Assembly (NCBI GenBank): GCA_944392965.1 | Contig: CALXYM010000010.1 | Location: 1 to 64,000, forward strand | DNA from: an uncultured Spirochaetaceae bacterium | GTDB lineage: Bacteria; Spirochaetota; Spirochaetia; Sphaerochaetales; Sphaerochaetaceae | DNA: 64,000 bases | Direction: 5' to 3' | Part shown: piece by piece, positions 51,895 through 60,210 of the stretch | How the letters are laid out: every line of letters begins with the position of its first letter | Position numbering within the stretch: position 1 is the stretch's first letter | Notes under the pieces: generated by a model | What the model saw: only the letters and a program-made list of their open reading frames with translations | Told to the model about the DNA's origin: nothing | Databases searched by the model: none | Translations under genes and position numbers: made by a program

Positions 51895-52734
51895 TCACCC
51901 CTTTACCGCGCCCGCTGTAAGACCGCGGATGAAATTACGAGACATGCAGAGATAAACAATGATGAGGGGGATACAGGAGATGACCATACCAGCCATTACG
52001 ACACCCCACTCCGTCATCAGTCCGTCTCTGAAAACCATCAGACCTACTGGAATGGTCCTCAGACTTGAGCTGTCCACGAGGATAGTCGCAAAGAGGAACT
52101 CGTTCCACGCATAGTAGATTGTCATGATCGTCACAGTCGAGAGAATCGGCTTTGAAAGAGGAACGTAGATCTTCGTGAATATCTGCCAGAGTGATGCGCC
52201 ATCTATTATCGCAGCTTCCTCCATCTCCTTCGAAATTGATACGAAGAACGAGCGGATCAGCATGACGGACATGGGAAGCCGGAACGCGATGTATGGAAGG
52301 ATCATCGCAAGATACGTCCTGTTAAGTCCTAATCCACGAAGCAGGATGAAAAGCGGAAGAACGCATACCTGTGGGGATAATAGGAGACATACCATGACGA
52401 GTAAGAATGCGACATAGCCGATTCTTCCCTTCAGCTGTGTGATTCCGAATGCGAGCATCGAAGCGATGAACAGTACGCCTATTAAAGTTGCAATCGTCAC
52501 GATCACGCTGTTCACGAAGTACTGCGATATACCTCTCGTCCAAGCACGTACGTAATTCTCGAAGTGCCATACCTCAGGAAGCCCCCATACATCCTGATAG
52601 ATACTCATATAATCCTTGAAAGATGACATGAGGATCCACAGCAGAGGATAGATTATGATCACCGACAGGAGTATGAGCATGAGGAAGATCAGCTTACCCG
52701 ATATCGATTTTGAAAAAATCCTGTCCTTCTTCAT
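51895..52734 (-). CDS. Sugar ABC transporter permease (MalG type)
   Basis: A 279-residue permease with six membrane helices and the EAA loop EEAAIIDGASLWQIFTKIYVPLSKP that contacts the ATPase. The C-terminal SRNFIRGLTAGAVKG is the usual MalG-type end. Its start overlaps the previous permease (ATGA). No ATPase gene is in the operon, so a shared MsmK/UgpC-type ATPase must be encoded elsewhere. Confidence 0.92.
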   Translation of the reverse strand: MKKDRIFSKSISGKLIFLMLILLSVIIIYPLLWILMSSFKDYMSIYQDVWGLPEVWHFENYVRAWTRGISQYFVNSVIVTIATLIGVLFIASMLAFGITQLKGRIGYVAFLLVMVCLLLSPQVCVLPLFILLRGLGLNRTYLAMILPYIAFRLPMSVMLIRSFFVSISKEMEEAAIIDGASLWQIFTKIYVPLSKPILSTVTIMTIYYAWNEFLFATILVDSSSLRTIPVGLMVFRDGLMTEWGVVMAGMVISCIPLIIVYLCMSRNFIRGLTAGAVKG

Positions 52735-53621
52735 TCCCTTTCCTCCTTTCCCGTTCCAAACGAGAAGAACTGAACAGATGAGAGCACCGCGGTTATTACG
52801 AAGATGAGCATTGCTATCGTGGAAGCATATCCCATCCTGTTCATGACGAATCCTGTCTGATACATATGCAGAGAGAGCACCATGGTCGCCGTTCCTGGCC
52901 CTCCTCCTGTCAAGATGTACGGTTCATTGAAAACAGTGAATGCTCCTGATACGGTGAGAACCATCGTGACAAAGAACATCTGCTTGACCATTGGACAGGT
53001 TATAGTAAAGAATCTCCTGATCTTACCGGCTCCATCCACGATGGCGGCCTCATAGAGATCGGAAGGAATTTTCTGTATTGCGACGATGAAGAGCATCGTG
53101 ACATAACCGAAGCTCTGCCATTGGGAGACGGCTATGATCGAAAGCATCGCGGTATCCCTGTTTCCAAGCCATATGCGTGTCAGGCTATCCAGTCCGATCG
53201 CCTCAAGAAAGCTGTTGAGCAGCCCCATCTGGGGATTATACACGAACTCGAACAGGAGACAGACGACCGTAAGAGAGAGCAGAGTCGGGATGAAAAAGAC
53301 CGTCTGGAAGAAGGACTCACTTCTCCTGAATACCTTGTCCTCCAGGATGGCGGCAAGGATAAGTCCAAAGAATACCTGCATCACAACGGATACCACGGCA
53401 TAAAGTACATTATTCTTGAAAGACTGCCAGATGACGGGATCGCTGAAAAGCTCCTTGTAGTTATTAAGCCCTACGAAGGTCTTACTGCTTGATGACAGCG
53501 AAAAGGATTGAAAGCTGTATATTATGTTCTCAATCAATGGGAAGTAGACGAAGACTGCCAGTATCAATAGTCCCGGGAGGCAGAATAAGAGAGCTCCAAG
53601 GTTCTTTTTCCTTGTATTCAT
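52731..53621 (-). CDS. Sugar ABC transporter permease (MalF/UgpA type)
   Basis: A 296-residue permease with six helices. The EAA loop is DLYEAAIVDGAGKIRRFFTITCPMVK. It forms the channel with the next gene. It lies 60 bases after the binding-protein gene. Confidence 0.92.
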   Translation of the reverse strand: MNTRKKNLGALLFCLPGLLILAVFVYFPLIENIIYSFQSFSLSSSSKTFVGLNNYKELFSDPVIWQSFKNNVLYAVVSVVMQVFFGLILAAILEDKVFRRSESFFQTVFFIPTLLSLTVVCLLFEFVYNPQMGLLNSFLEAIGLDSLTRIWLGNRDTAMLSIIAVSQWQSFGYVTMLFIVAIQKIPSDLYEAAIVDGAGKIRRFFTITCPMVKQMFFVTMVLTVSGAFTVFNEPYILTGGGPGTATMVLSLHMYQTGFVMNRMGYASTIAMLIFVITAVLSSVQFFSFGTGKEERE

Positions 53622-53681
53622 ACATCCCTCCTTCAGATATACGACCGGCAGGAGAGTCCCGCCAGCCTTTAAGGAAAAAAC

Positions 53682-54962
53682 TCAGTGGAGAGATGCAGCT
53701 GCAGCCTGTACCTGAGCCATGACACTCTCAGGTGTCGCATCTCCTGTTGCAATCGCCTGTCCACCCTGCCCGTATACGACGTATACCGATGGGTCGCAGG
53801 CATTATCGAACCATGCTGCGAGATAAGAGGCGTTCTGTATCATCGCAAGTGCCTCTTTCTGAGACTCATAGATTCCTTCTCCATCCAGAGCTCCATCAAC
53901 ACATGACATGTCTCCTCCGACTGTTGAAAGGATGTATCCCCTTTCCGGACTTACGAGCCACTTCAAGAAATCGACACAGGCATCGATGTTCTCAGCCTTA
54001 TTGCTGATCATGAATCCCTCTGGAGCGCCAGTAAGAGCGTTCGGATCACCTTTTCCCTCCTCGAATGCAGGGAAATTAAAGAAACCGTATTCGAAATCCT
54101 CAGGGATTACCTGCTCAAGCATCGGAATCTCTGCGAACTGGAGATACATTATCGGGGACTCACCGGTTGCGAACATCGTGTTTCTTGCTGTCTCATGATC
54201 AATTGCGGATGCGATGTCTCCCATGTAGGTTGTCAGCTGCTGCCACTTCTCAAGAGCGGTGACATAGAGAGGATCGGTGAACTCTCCGGTAGCCGGATCA
54301 TAGTCCTTTGCAAGGGTCTCCTCATCAATCATCCTCTGATTGATCGTTCCAAGATAGTGCAGTACCGCCCACTGGTCTACAAGACCTTCCGCAAGAGGAA
54401 TCTCATATCCTGCTGCCTTGAGCGCATCGAGAACTGCTATGAACTCAGTCCATGTCGTAGGTACTTCAAGTCCAAGCTCTTCGAAAATGGTCTTGTTATA
54501 GAAGAAAACCTTTCCATCCTGGCTCCATGGGATACCATAGATCGTACCATCGAACGTGAATCCAGCGACGCTGGCAGAAGCAAGCCTTCCAGACCACTCA
54601 GGATCAGCTTCATAGATGTCGTTAAGAGCAAGGACATTGCCTGAAGCGATCATCTCTTCTGCAAATGTTCCAGACCATGATGAGAATACGTCAGGCACGT
54701 CATTCGTTGAGACGATCATGCGGATCCTCTCCTTGTACTGGTCGTTGAGGATACAGTCCATCTCGATGTTCACATCGGGATTCTCCTCCATATACTGGGC
54801 AAGAAGATCATTGAACATTGAGTTCTTAGGATCGTTGGGCCAGCGGTGGAAGAAGAATATCTGGGTCTCCGCATCAGCATTGCCGGAACTTTCTGATGAG
54901 CCGCCTGCGAAAACAGGTGCGAGGGCAAGCATAACCATGAATGCTACTAATAATTTCTTCAT
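53682..54962 (-). CDS. Sugar ABC transporter binding protein (family 1)
   Basis: A 426-residue extracellular solute-binding protein of family 1. Signal peptide MKKLLVAFMVMLALAPVFA ends at AGGSSESS, again without a lipobox Cys. The mature part shows DVFSSWSGTFAEEMIASGNVLAL and GIPWSQDGKVFFYNKTIFEELGL, common to this family. From context its ligand should be a fructosamine such as fructoselysine. An AAGGAGG site precedes the ATG. Confidence 0.9.
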   Translation of the reverse strand: MKKLLVAFMVMLALAPVFAGGSSESSGNADAETQIFFFHRWPNDPKNSMFNDLLAQYMEENPDVNIEMDCILNDQYKERIRMIVSTNDVPDVFSSWSGTFAEEMIASGNVLALNDIYEADPEWSGRLASASVAGFTFDGTIYGIPWSQDGKVFFYNKTIFEELGLEVPTTWTEFIAVLDALKAAGYEIPLAEGLVDQWAVLHYLGTINQRMIDEETLAKDYDPATGEFTDPLYVTALEKWQQLTTYMGDIASAIDHETARNTMFATGESPIMYLQFAEIPMLEQVIPEDFEYGFFNFPAFEEGKGDPNALTGAPEGFMISNKAENIDACVDFLKWLVSPERGYILSTVGGDMSCVDGALDGEGIYESQKEALAMIQNASYLAAWFDNACDPSVYVVYGQGGQAIATGDATPESVMAQVQAAAASLH

Positions 54963-54976
54963 CTATTTCCTCCTTG

Positions 54977-55954
54977 TTAATATTCCATCTTCCACATGTA
55001 CCTTCTCACTCCAAGGTCATGTCCCCTCTCATATGCGAGGGCATCTGCAAAACTTCTGAGGACAGCTCCCGTCAGAAGCGGAGCGAAGTACTCACGTACC
55101 TCTTCCTCGATATCAGACATGTCGAAATCCTTCTCGTCGACGAGCATGATCTTCTCGCTGTACTTCGAACAGAAGTTGTAAGCCCTCTCATCAAGCGGAC
55201 GGGTTGATCCAAGCCCTTTCACGATTACGAAAGGCACATCGAAATCCGTTATCTCGAATGGACCGTGGAAATACTCTCCAGAATGGATGTAGCTGGCATT
55301 GATCCACTGCATCTCCATTAAGAGGCAGATTGCGAAAGAGTATGCCTCTCCCTGATCGGCACCGCTTCCCATCGTATAAATGAGCTTCTCCCTCTTGTAC
55401 TTCTTTCCCCAGGATGCGGTGACATCCTTGTACTGCTCTCTGACCTTCTTCATCGCGGCATCAAGTCCGTCAATGCTCTTAATGCCCTTCTTATACTTGT
55501 CACATGGATATAACCCGTCGAGAATACGGAAAATCAGGCTGTAAAGCACACCCTTGTTCAAATCGCTTGAATCCGCTTCCTTTCCCCAGTCGTAATGAAG
55601 AGGATGTTCTGCAGCTTTTGCAAGAGGTGAATCCTCGACATGTGTAAGTGCAATTGTGAGTGCGCCCTGCTTCCTCGCATACTCCGTAGCCTTCACTGTC
55701 TCAGGTGTCGTACCAGAATGTGAACAGGTTATGACTACAGAATCCTTGCCCAATGCCTTAGGCTGCATATGTACAAATTCGTTCGCTGGATGATAGCTTG
55801 CAGGAATCTCAATTTCCCTTGAGAAAATAAAGGCTGCCGGCATCATGAAGGCAAGAGAGCCTCCGCAGGCGACGAAGTAGAAATGATTGATTTTCTCCTT
55901 CCCTACCACGGCTTTCACCGCGTTTTCGATGGCACAAAGATGTTCAGTTTTCAT
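54977..55954 (-). CDS. frlB: SIS-domain fructosamine-6-phosphate deglycase (FrlB-like)
   Basis: A 325-residue protein with two SIS domains. It resembles E. coli FrlB: FYFVACGGSLAFM, ITCSHSGTTPETVKATEYARKQGALTIALTH, the SGEYFHGPFEI segment, and the C-terminal RRYMWKMEY. The family splits fructoselysine-6-phosphate to glucose-6-phosphate and lysine. A GGAGG site precedes the ATG. First gene of the transport and breakdown operon. A GlmS-like role is ruled out by the lack of a glutaminase domain. Confidence 0.87.
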   Translation of the reverse strand: MKTEHLCAIENAVKAVVGKEKINHFYFVACGGSLAFMMPAAFIFSREIEIPASYHPANEFVHMQPKALGKDSVVITCSHSGTTPETVKATEYARKQGALTIALTHVEDSPLAKAAEHPLHYDWGKEADSSDLNKGVLYSLIFRILDGLYPCDKYKKGIKSIDGLDAAMKKVREQYKDVTASWGKKYKREKLIYTMGSGADQGEAYSFAICLLMEMQWINASYIHSGEYFHGPFEITDFDVPFVIVKGLGSTRPLDERAYNFCSKYSEKIMLVDEKDFDMSDIEEEVREYFAPLLTGAVLRSFADALAYERGHDLGVRRYMWKMEY

Positions 55955-55995
55955 TGGTCCCTCCTAAACGGACATATAAGACGTTATATATGGTC

Positions 55996-56026
55996 ATATG
56001 ATGAATCATAACATATCACTTGTCAA
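55996..56026 (-). promoter_or_regulatory. Promoter and candidate GntR operator of the frlB operon
   Basis: A perfect TTGACA (56021-56026) with CATCAT at 17 bases (55998-56003) lies about 45 bases before the frlB ATG. The inverted repeat ATGAT-GA-ATCAT (55998-56009) covers the -10 element and would be a natural site for the GntR repressor encoded upstream. The operator is a proposal only. Confidence 0.5.
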
Positions 56027-56132
56027 TTAAAAAATTCAATTATTATACATTTTTTGAATAGCAATGAAGAGATATTTTAAGATATTACTTTTAAATACAA
56101 TGAATTATAATATACATAAAATTGCATAAAAA

Positions 56133-56162
56133 TAAAAATCCCCAGAGGAAACACCCCTGAGG
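56133..56162 (-). terminator. Terminator after the GntR gene
   Basis: CCTCAGGGG-TGTTT-CCTCTGGGG (nine pairs, two wobbles) with ATTTTTATTTTT following on the minus strand, 23 bases after the GntR stop. Confidence 0.75.
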
Positions 56163-56184
56163 ACAAAAGGAACGGAATATAAAT

Positions 56185-56949
56185 TTAAACTTTCCAATTG
56201 AAACCGCTGTAAAACTGCCTATTGTTCTCTTCCCCGGAGATGACATAGCTCGCAGCATCCCCGCTTATGTAGCTTATGGAGATATGAATGGGACTTCCAT
56301 CTGACATGTAAGATACCTTATACATGTCAAAAAGAGGTGTGTTCTCCTTCACGTTTAAAAGCTCTGCAAGCTCATTGTCAGCACCTTTCACCTTCATCAC
56401 CTTGTACTGCTGGAAGGATTCGACACCGTAGACCGATTTGAGAAGCCGGAAAAGGGAGAAATCCCCTTCCACTTTCTCATAGATTCCGGGATAGAGTTTT
56501 ACCGGGAGGTAGACTACATCAACCATTTTCGGGCAGGATGCGACATAGAGGACCCTTTTTACAAGGAGGACGTCATCATCTGCTTTTATCTTGAGATCCT
56601 CCGCTAAGCCCTTCTTCACTTTCAGTATCCTCTTTTCTACGATCTTGCTGGATACCGCCATACCCTTGGACTCGAATACATCATGGAAGCCCAGATTACA
56701 GGAGAACGGTATGGGAGTTATATTCTGCAGTATAAATGTCCCTTTCCCCTGTTTCTTGACAAGTACATCTTCATCGCAGAGCTCCTTGATCGCCCTGCGC
56801 ACCGTGATGCGGCTCACCTTGTACTGTTCCTCAAGTTCCGCCTCACTCGGCATCTTCGATCCGGATTTGAAAATCCCCCTGTCGATATCAGCTCTTATCG
56901 CATTCATAAGCTGTTCATACAAGGGAACTGATGAGTTCAGTTTCAACAT
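56185..56949 (-). CDS. GntR/HutC-family regulator (FrlR-like)
   Basis: A 254-residue repressor-type protein. The N-terminal winged helix is classic (PLYEQLMNAIRADI, MPSEAELEEQYKVSRITVRRAI, GKGTFI), and a UTRA effector domain occupies about 85-245. The E. coli frl operon is also controlled by a GntR-family protein (FrlR), so it probably senses a fructosamine or its phosphate and controls the frlB operon 230 bases downstream. It overlaps the PHP gene by seven bases. Confidence 0.9.
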   Translation of the reverse strand: MLKLNSSVPLYEQLMNAIRADIDRGIFKSGSKMPSEAELEEQYKVSRITVRRAIKELCDEDVLVKKQGKGTFILQNITPIPFSCNLGFHDVFESKGMAVSSKIVEKRILKVKKGLAEDLKIKADDDVLLVKRVLYVASCPKMVDVVYLPVKLYPGIYEKVEGDFSLFRLLKSVYGVESFQQYKVMKVKGADNELAELLNVKENTPLFDMYKVSYMSDGSPIHISISYISGDAASYVISGEENNRQFYSGFNWKV

Positions 56950-57764
56950 AGACTACCCCCTGAGAACGTGCAATTGCACGGCCTTCTGTTTTTATAGATC
57001 ACGGGAGAAGAAAACCCGCAGCTATTTATCATATCATACACTGAATCAAACTCGAAGGCGATGTCTGAAGAGCGGTGAGCATCAGAACCGAGTGTCACGA
57101 ACTCTCCCCCCTCCTCTTTGAACCACCTCAGGACTGACTGTGACGGCATCGGCTCAACATAAGATCTGAGAAGGCTGGTGTTCACCTCAAGGGCCTTGCC
57201 ACGCATTGCGAGAGTCTTTAAAACGGCACGTACCCTCTCCTCTTCTTCTTCGATTCCAAGCATTCTTCCATGCCTCAATGAATAGCGCTTGACCAGGTCA
57301 AGATGGGCAAGACTGTCAAAATCAAAGGCACTGGCGATGAGAAGAAGCCCATCAAGATATTCCAGCAGCGTCCGTCTCCTTTCTTCATCATCCTGATAAT
57401 CATGGAACGCGAGATCCGTCCCCCCGACCTTATGGAAGGATGCAAGGATGAAATCAAAATCGAAAGAGGAGGTCAACCTCATAGCATTATGAAAATCGAG
57501 ATGGGGCTGTCCTATCTCAATAGCGAAAAGGATATTTAATGATCCATTATAATGAATTCTTGCCTTTTCGACTATTTTCTGCTCCTCTTCGACATGTTTG
57601 AAATTGAAAATATTATGTTCTCGTCCCGGCCAATAAAACTCATAATGATCGGATATCGCAATTGTATCAAGCCCTAACTCTATTGCTTTCAAGCAGATAG
57701 AATCTATATCCTCTTTACTGTCTGGACTCATGTTACTGTGAATATGCAAATCTGCCTTTACCAT
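56943..57764 (-). CDS. PHP-domain phosphoesterase (histidinol-phosphatase-like)
   Basis: A 273-residue PHP protein with the metal motifs DLHIHSNMSPDSKED, AISDHYEFYWPG, ILASFH, and the late GSDAHRSSD. These are the ligands of a trinuclear metal site. The length fits HisJ-like histidinol phosphatases, but no his genes are near. It is translationally coupled to the fructosamine regulator and may hydrolyse a sugar phosphate in that pathway; this is inference. Confidence 0.85.
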   Translation of the reverse strand: MVKADLHIHSNMSPDSKEDIDSICLKAIELGLDTIAISDHYEFYWPGREHNIFNFKHVEEEQKIVEKARIHYNGSLNILFAIEIGQPHLDFHNAMRLTSSFDFDFILASFHKVGGTDLAFHDYQDDEERRRTLLEYLDGLLLIASAFDFDSLAHLDLVKRYSLRHGRMLGIEEEEERVRAVLKTLAMRGKALEVNTSLLRSYVEPMPSQSVLRWFKEEGGEFVTLGSDAHRSSDIAFEFDSVYDMINSCGFSSPVIYKNRRPCNCTFSGGSLC

Positions 57765-57869
57765 ATTAAATATTTATAACATCATAATACGTTTCAATAC
57801 AATAAGAAAGAATAAAGAAAACATTGCAATAAATAGAAAAAAAATAATTGAGTTTTTAAGTTTTAGTTA

Positions 57870-58033
57870 AGGTTCATGCAGTAGAATGCAATTGAAAAGT
57901 TGATTAGTCTGCTGCATAGAGACCCATCCTTCTTTTAAAAACTCTTGCAGTAGACTCCTTCTGGTATCAAGCGGCATTGCCGTTGATATATTATTTACTA
58001 CCCCTCGGCTCTTGGTTATCCAAGGGCCTTTTT
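57870..58033 (+). ncRNA. Structured RNA candidate with competing stems and terminator
   Basis: In a 460-base gene-free stretch before pit there are three linked segments: TGCAGTAGA (57877-57885), AGTCTGCTGCA (57906-57916) and TGCAGTAGACT (57946-57956). The middle one can pair with either the first (nine pairs, one wobble) or the last (eleven pairs, one wobble), so the two stems exclude each other. A second hairpin, TATCAA-G-CGGCA-T-TGCCG-TTGATA (57965-57988), follows, then an intrinsic terminator. It matches no known RNA family I can name. It may be a switch or attenuator for pit, or an independent small RNA. Confidence 0.5.
58007..58033 (+). terminator. Terminator at the end of the structured RNA
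   Basis: GGCTCTTGG-TTAT-CCAAGGGCC (nine pairs, one wobble) followed by TTTTT. It lies 190 bases upstream of the pit start codon. Confidence 0.83.
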
Positions 58034-58224
58034 ACTCAAATTGAAACCGTATCTTACTGAAAACTTTTTCAACAAAACTGCTGAAGGCAGGCAATAAATG
58101 GCTGTTTTTCGCAGAAAACAGGGGAAAAAGAGAATTTTATTTATAAAAACTCCTGTTTATAGGCTTTACACATGTGATAATCTATTTACATGGATTTAAC
58201 AATAAGTTTACATTCGGAGTTCCT
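58034..58224 (+). other. A/T-rich leader of pit
   Basis: About 190 bases between the terminator and pit. A TGATAAT sequence at about 58173-58179 could be a -10 element for a separate pit promoter, but no good -35 is in place. No ORF with a ribosome site is seen here. Confidence 0.35.
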
Positions 58225-59277
58225 GTGGACGTAACATTTTCTTATTTTATATCAGAGATATTCTCTTCCCCGATGTTATTCATATCCTCCCTGTTGACAC
58301 TTGCCGTAATATTCGTTAACGGATGGACGGATGCTCCAAACGCAATCGCAACATGTATTACAACACGGTGCTTATCTACCCGAAAGGCTATTATGATGAG
58401 CGCCGTTTTTAATTTCTTCGGGGTATTCATCATGACGCACATAAACGCAAGCGTCGCATCGACCATCTCAAACATGGTTGATTTCGGAGATAACACCAGC
58501 ATAGCACTTGTCGCACTCTCGGCTGCGCTGTTCTCAATCGTCGTCTATTCGACGGCAGCATCCCGGCTTGGAATCCCCACAAGTGAGAGCCACTCTCTCA
58601 TTGCTGGTCTTACAGGTGCGGCGATCGCCACTCAGAACGGCCTAGAGGGGGTCAATGGAGAAGAATGGATAAAAGTCATCTACGGACTGTTTGCATCCCT
58701 TTTCCTGGGCTTCCTGATAGGATTTCTTATCTCTAAACTCGTCGCATTACTTTTCAGAAGAGTTGAACGAAGGAGGGCGAACACTTTCTTCTCCTATGCT
58801 CAGATTGTGGGAGCTGCATCCATGAGCTTCATGCACGGGGCACAGGATGGACAGAAATTCATCGGAGTCCTCTTCCTTGCAATAGCTTTTTCGAATGGAA
58901 TGACAGGTGTCGAGGGCGTACTCATCCCTGTATGGCTGATGCTGCTCTGTTCTATCGTCATGGGTGTCGGAACAAGCGTTGGAGGGGAAAAGATCATAAA
59001 AAGCGTCGGTATGGACATGGTGAAATTAGAGAAATACCAGGGCTTCAGCGCTGATATCTCCGCATCCCTCTGTCTCCTACTCTCCTCACTCTTCGGAATC
59101 CCCGTCTCAACGACACACACGAAGACGAGTGCGATAATGGGTGTCGGAGCATCCAGACGTCTTTCAGCGATAAACTTCTCCGTGGTAAAGGACATGGTCC
59201 TTACTTGGATATTTACCTTCCCCGGCTGTGGGTTAATAAGTTTCTTAATGGCGAAGCTCTTCATGCTTCTGTTCTGA
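58225..59277 (+). CDS. pit: Inorganic phosphate transporter, Pit family
   Basis: A membrane protein of about 350 residues with ten or so helices in two halves. The PiT signatures are FVNGWTDAPNAIATCI early and MHGAQDGQKF late, plus STTHTKTSAIMGVGASRR. It moves phosphate with protons or cations. The GTG at 58225 has a GGAG site five bases ahead and gives a standard N-terminus. The GTG at 58174 lies within the putative -10 region and is not favoured. It is followed 13 bases later by its PhoU-like partner. Confidence 0.93.
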   Translation: MDVTFSYFISEIFSSPMLFISSLLTLAVIFVNGWTDAPNAIATCITTRCLSTRKAIMMSAVFNFFGVFIMTHINASVASTISNMVDFGDNTSIALVALSAALFSIVVYSTAASRLGIPTSESHSLIAGLTGAAIATQNGLEGVNGEEWIKVIYGLFASLFLGFLIGFLISKLVALLFRRVERRRANTFFSYAQIVGAASMSFMHGAQDGQKFIGVLFLAIAFSNGMTGVEGVLIPVWLMLLCSIVMGVGTSVGGEKIIKSVGMDMVKLEKYQGFSADISASLCLLLSSLFGIPVSTTHTKTSAIMGVGASRRLSAINFSVVKDMVLTWIFTFPGCGLISFLMAKLFMLLF

Positions 59278-59290
59278 TTTTGGAGGAAAA

Positions 59291-59911
59291 ATGAAAAAAC
59301 AGGATTCTTTCTATTTTGATAATTTTAAAGACTGCGCGGAGCACTCTCTCAGAGCCGCACGTCTGCTTGATGAGATAATGTCGAATTACAGCAGGGACAT
59401 GATAAAGGATTACGTGGACAGGATGCATGAGATAGAGCACTCTGCGGACACGAAGAAGCATGAGATGCTCCAAGTGCTCTTGAAGGCGTTCATGACTCCG
59501 ATAGAAAGAGATGATATACTGCTTCTATCTACATGTCTTGATGAGGTGACAGACAAGATCGAGGATGTCGCACTAAGAATGTACTGTAACAACATCGAAG
59601 ACATTTTTCCACCGGCAAAGGCCATGGTGAAGGTCGTTATCGAGAGCTGCGAAGAGATGGTGAAGATGCTTGAGGAGTTCAAGAACTTCAAGAAATCAAA
59701 GACACTGCATGAAAGCATAATAAGAATTAATACATTGGAAGAAGATGGAGACAGGCTCTTCATCGATGGAATGAGAGAGCTGCACACAAAAGAAAATGAT
59801 CCGATCAAGATAATCACATGGAGGGAACTCCTGATATATCTTGAGAAATGTACCGATGCGACTGAACATGTAGCAGACGTCTGTGAGCGTGTGATAATGA
59901 CGAACACGTGA
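59291..59911 (+). CDS. PhoU-like DUF47 protein (Pit accessory)
   Basis: A 206-residue all-helical protein of the DUF47 group, with the metal-binding E-x3-D-x4-H-like pattern in MHEIEHSADTKKHEMLQ and its repeat in INTLEEDGDRLFIDGM. DUF47 proteins are almost always encoded beside pit and are thought to regulate it. A TGGAGG site precedes the ATG. Confidence 0.92.
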   Translation: MKKQDSFYFDNFKDCAEHSLRAARLLDEIMSNYSRDMIKDYVDRMHEIEHSADTKKHEMLQVLLKAFMTPIERDDILLLSTCLDEVTDKIEDVALRMYCNNIEDIFPPAKAMVKVVIESCEEMVKMLEEFKNFKKSKTLHESIIRINTLEEDGDRLFIDGMRELHTKENDPIKIITWRELLIYLEKCTDATEHVADVCERVIMTNT

Positions 59912-59930
59912 TTGCGTATCCATTCCAAAG

Positions 59931-59955
59931 CGGAGAGTCACCTCTCCGTTTTTTT
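59931..59955 (+). terminator. Terminator of the pit operon
   Basis: CGGAGAG-TCAC-CTCTCCG followed by seven T, 20 bases after the stop. Confidence 0.92.
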
Positions 59956-60122
59956 ATGAGTGATAGACATAGAAAAGATATCAGAATAAATCATATGTTC
60001 CATATAAATAGTTATTAACAAATACTAAAACAATATAAAAATTATATTGATGTTTATAAATTAAGTAGCATAATGAACTACTATACAATAGTAATAGACT
60101 TTATAAATATGAAATGACAATT

Positions 60123-60153
60123 GAAAACAGGGATGCAGAAAACCTGCATCCCT
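60123..60153 (-). terminator. Terminator after the flavoprotein gene
   Basis: AGGGATGCAG-GTTTT-CTGCATCCCT, a perfect ten-pair stem followed by GTTTTC on the minus strand, about 58 bases past the stop at 60211. The remaining 59956-60122 is A/T-rich with nothing recognisable. Confidence 0.82.
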
Positions 60154-60210
60154 TGTAAGCTAGGAAATAAGCCGACCTTAACTGCCGAAATCCTAATCAG
60201 GAACTTCTGT

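Noticed and set aside
57870-58033. Identification of the structured RNA as 6S RNA, tmRNA or SRP RNA
   Set aside because: There is no long bubble-bearing rod closing end to end, no tRNA-like 3' end or tag frame, and no SRP tetraloop region.
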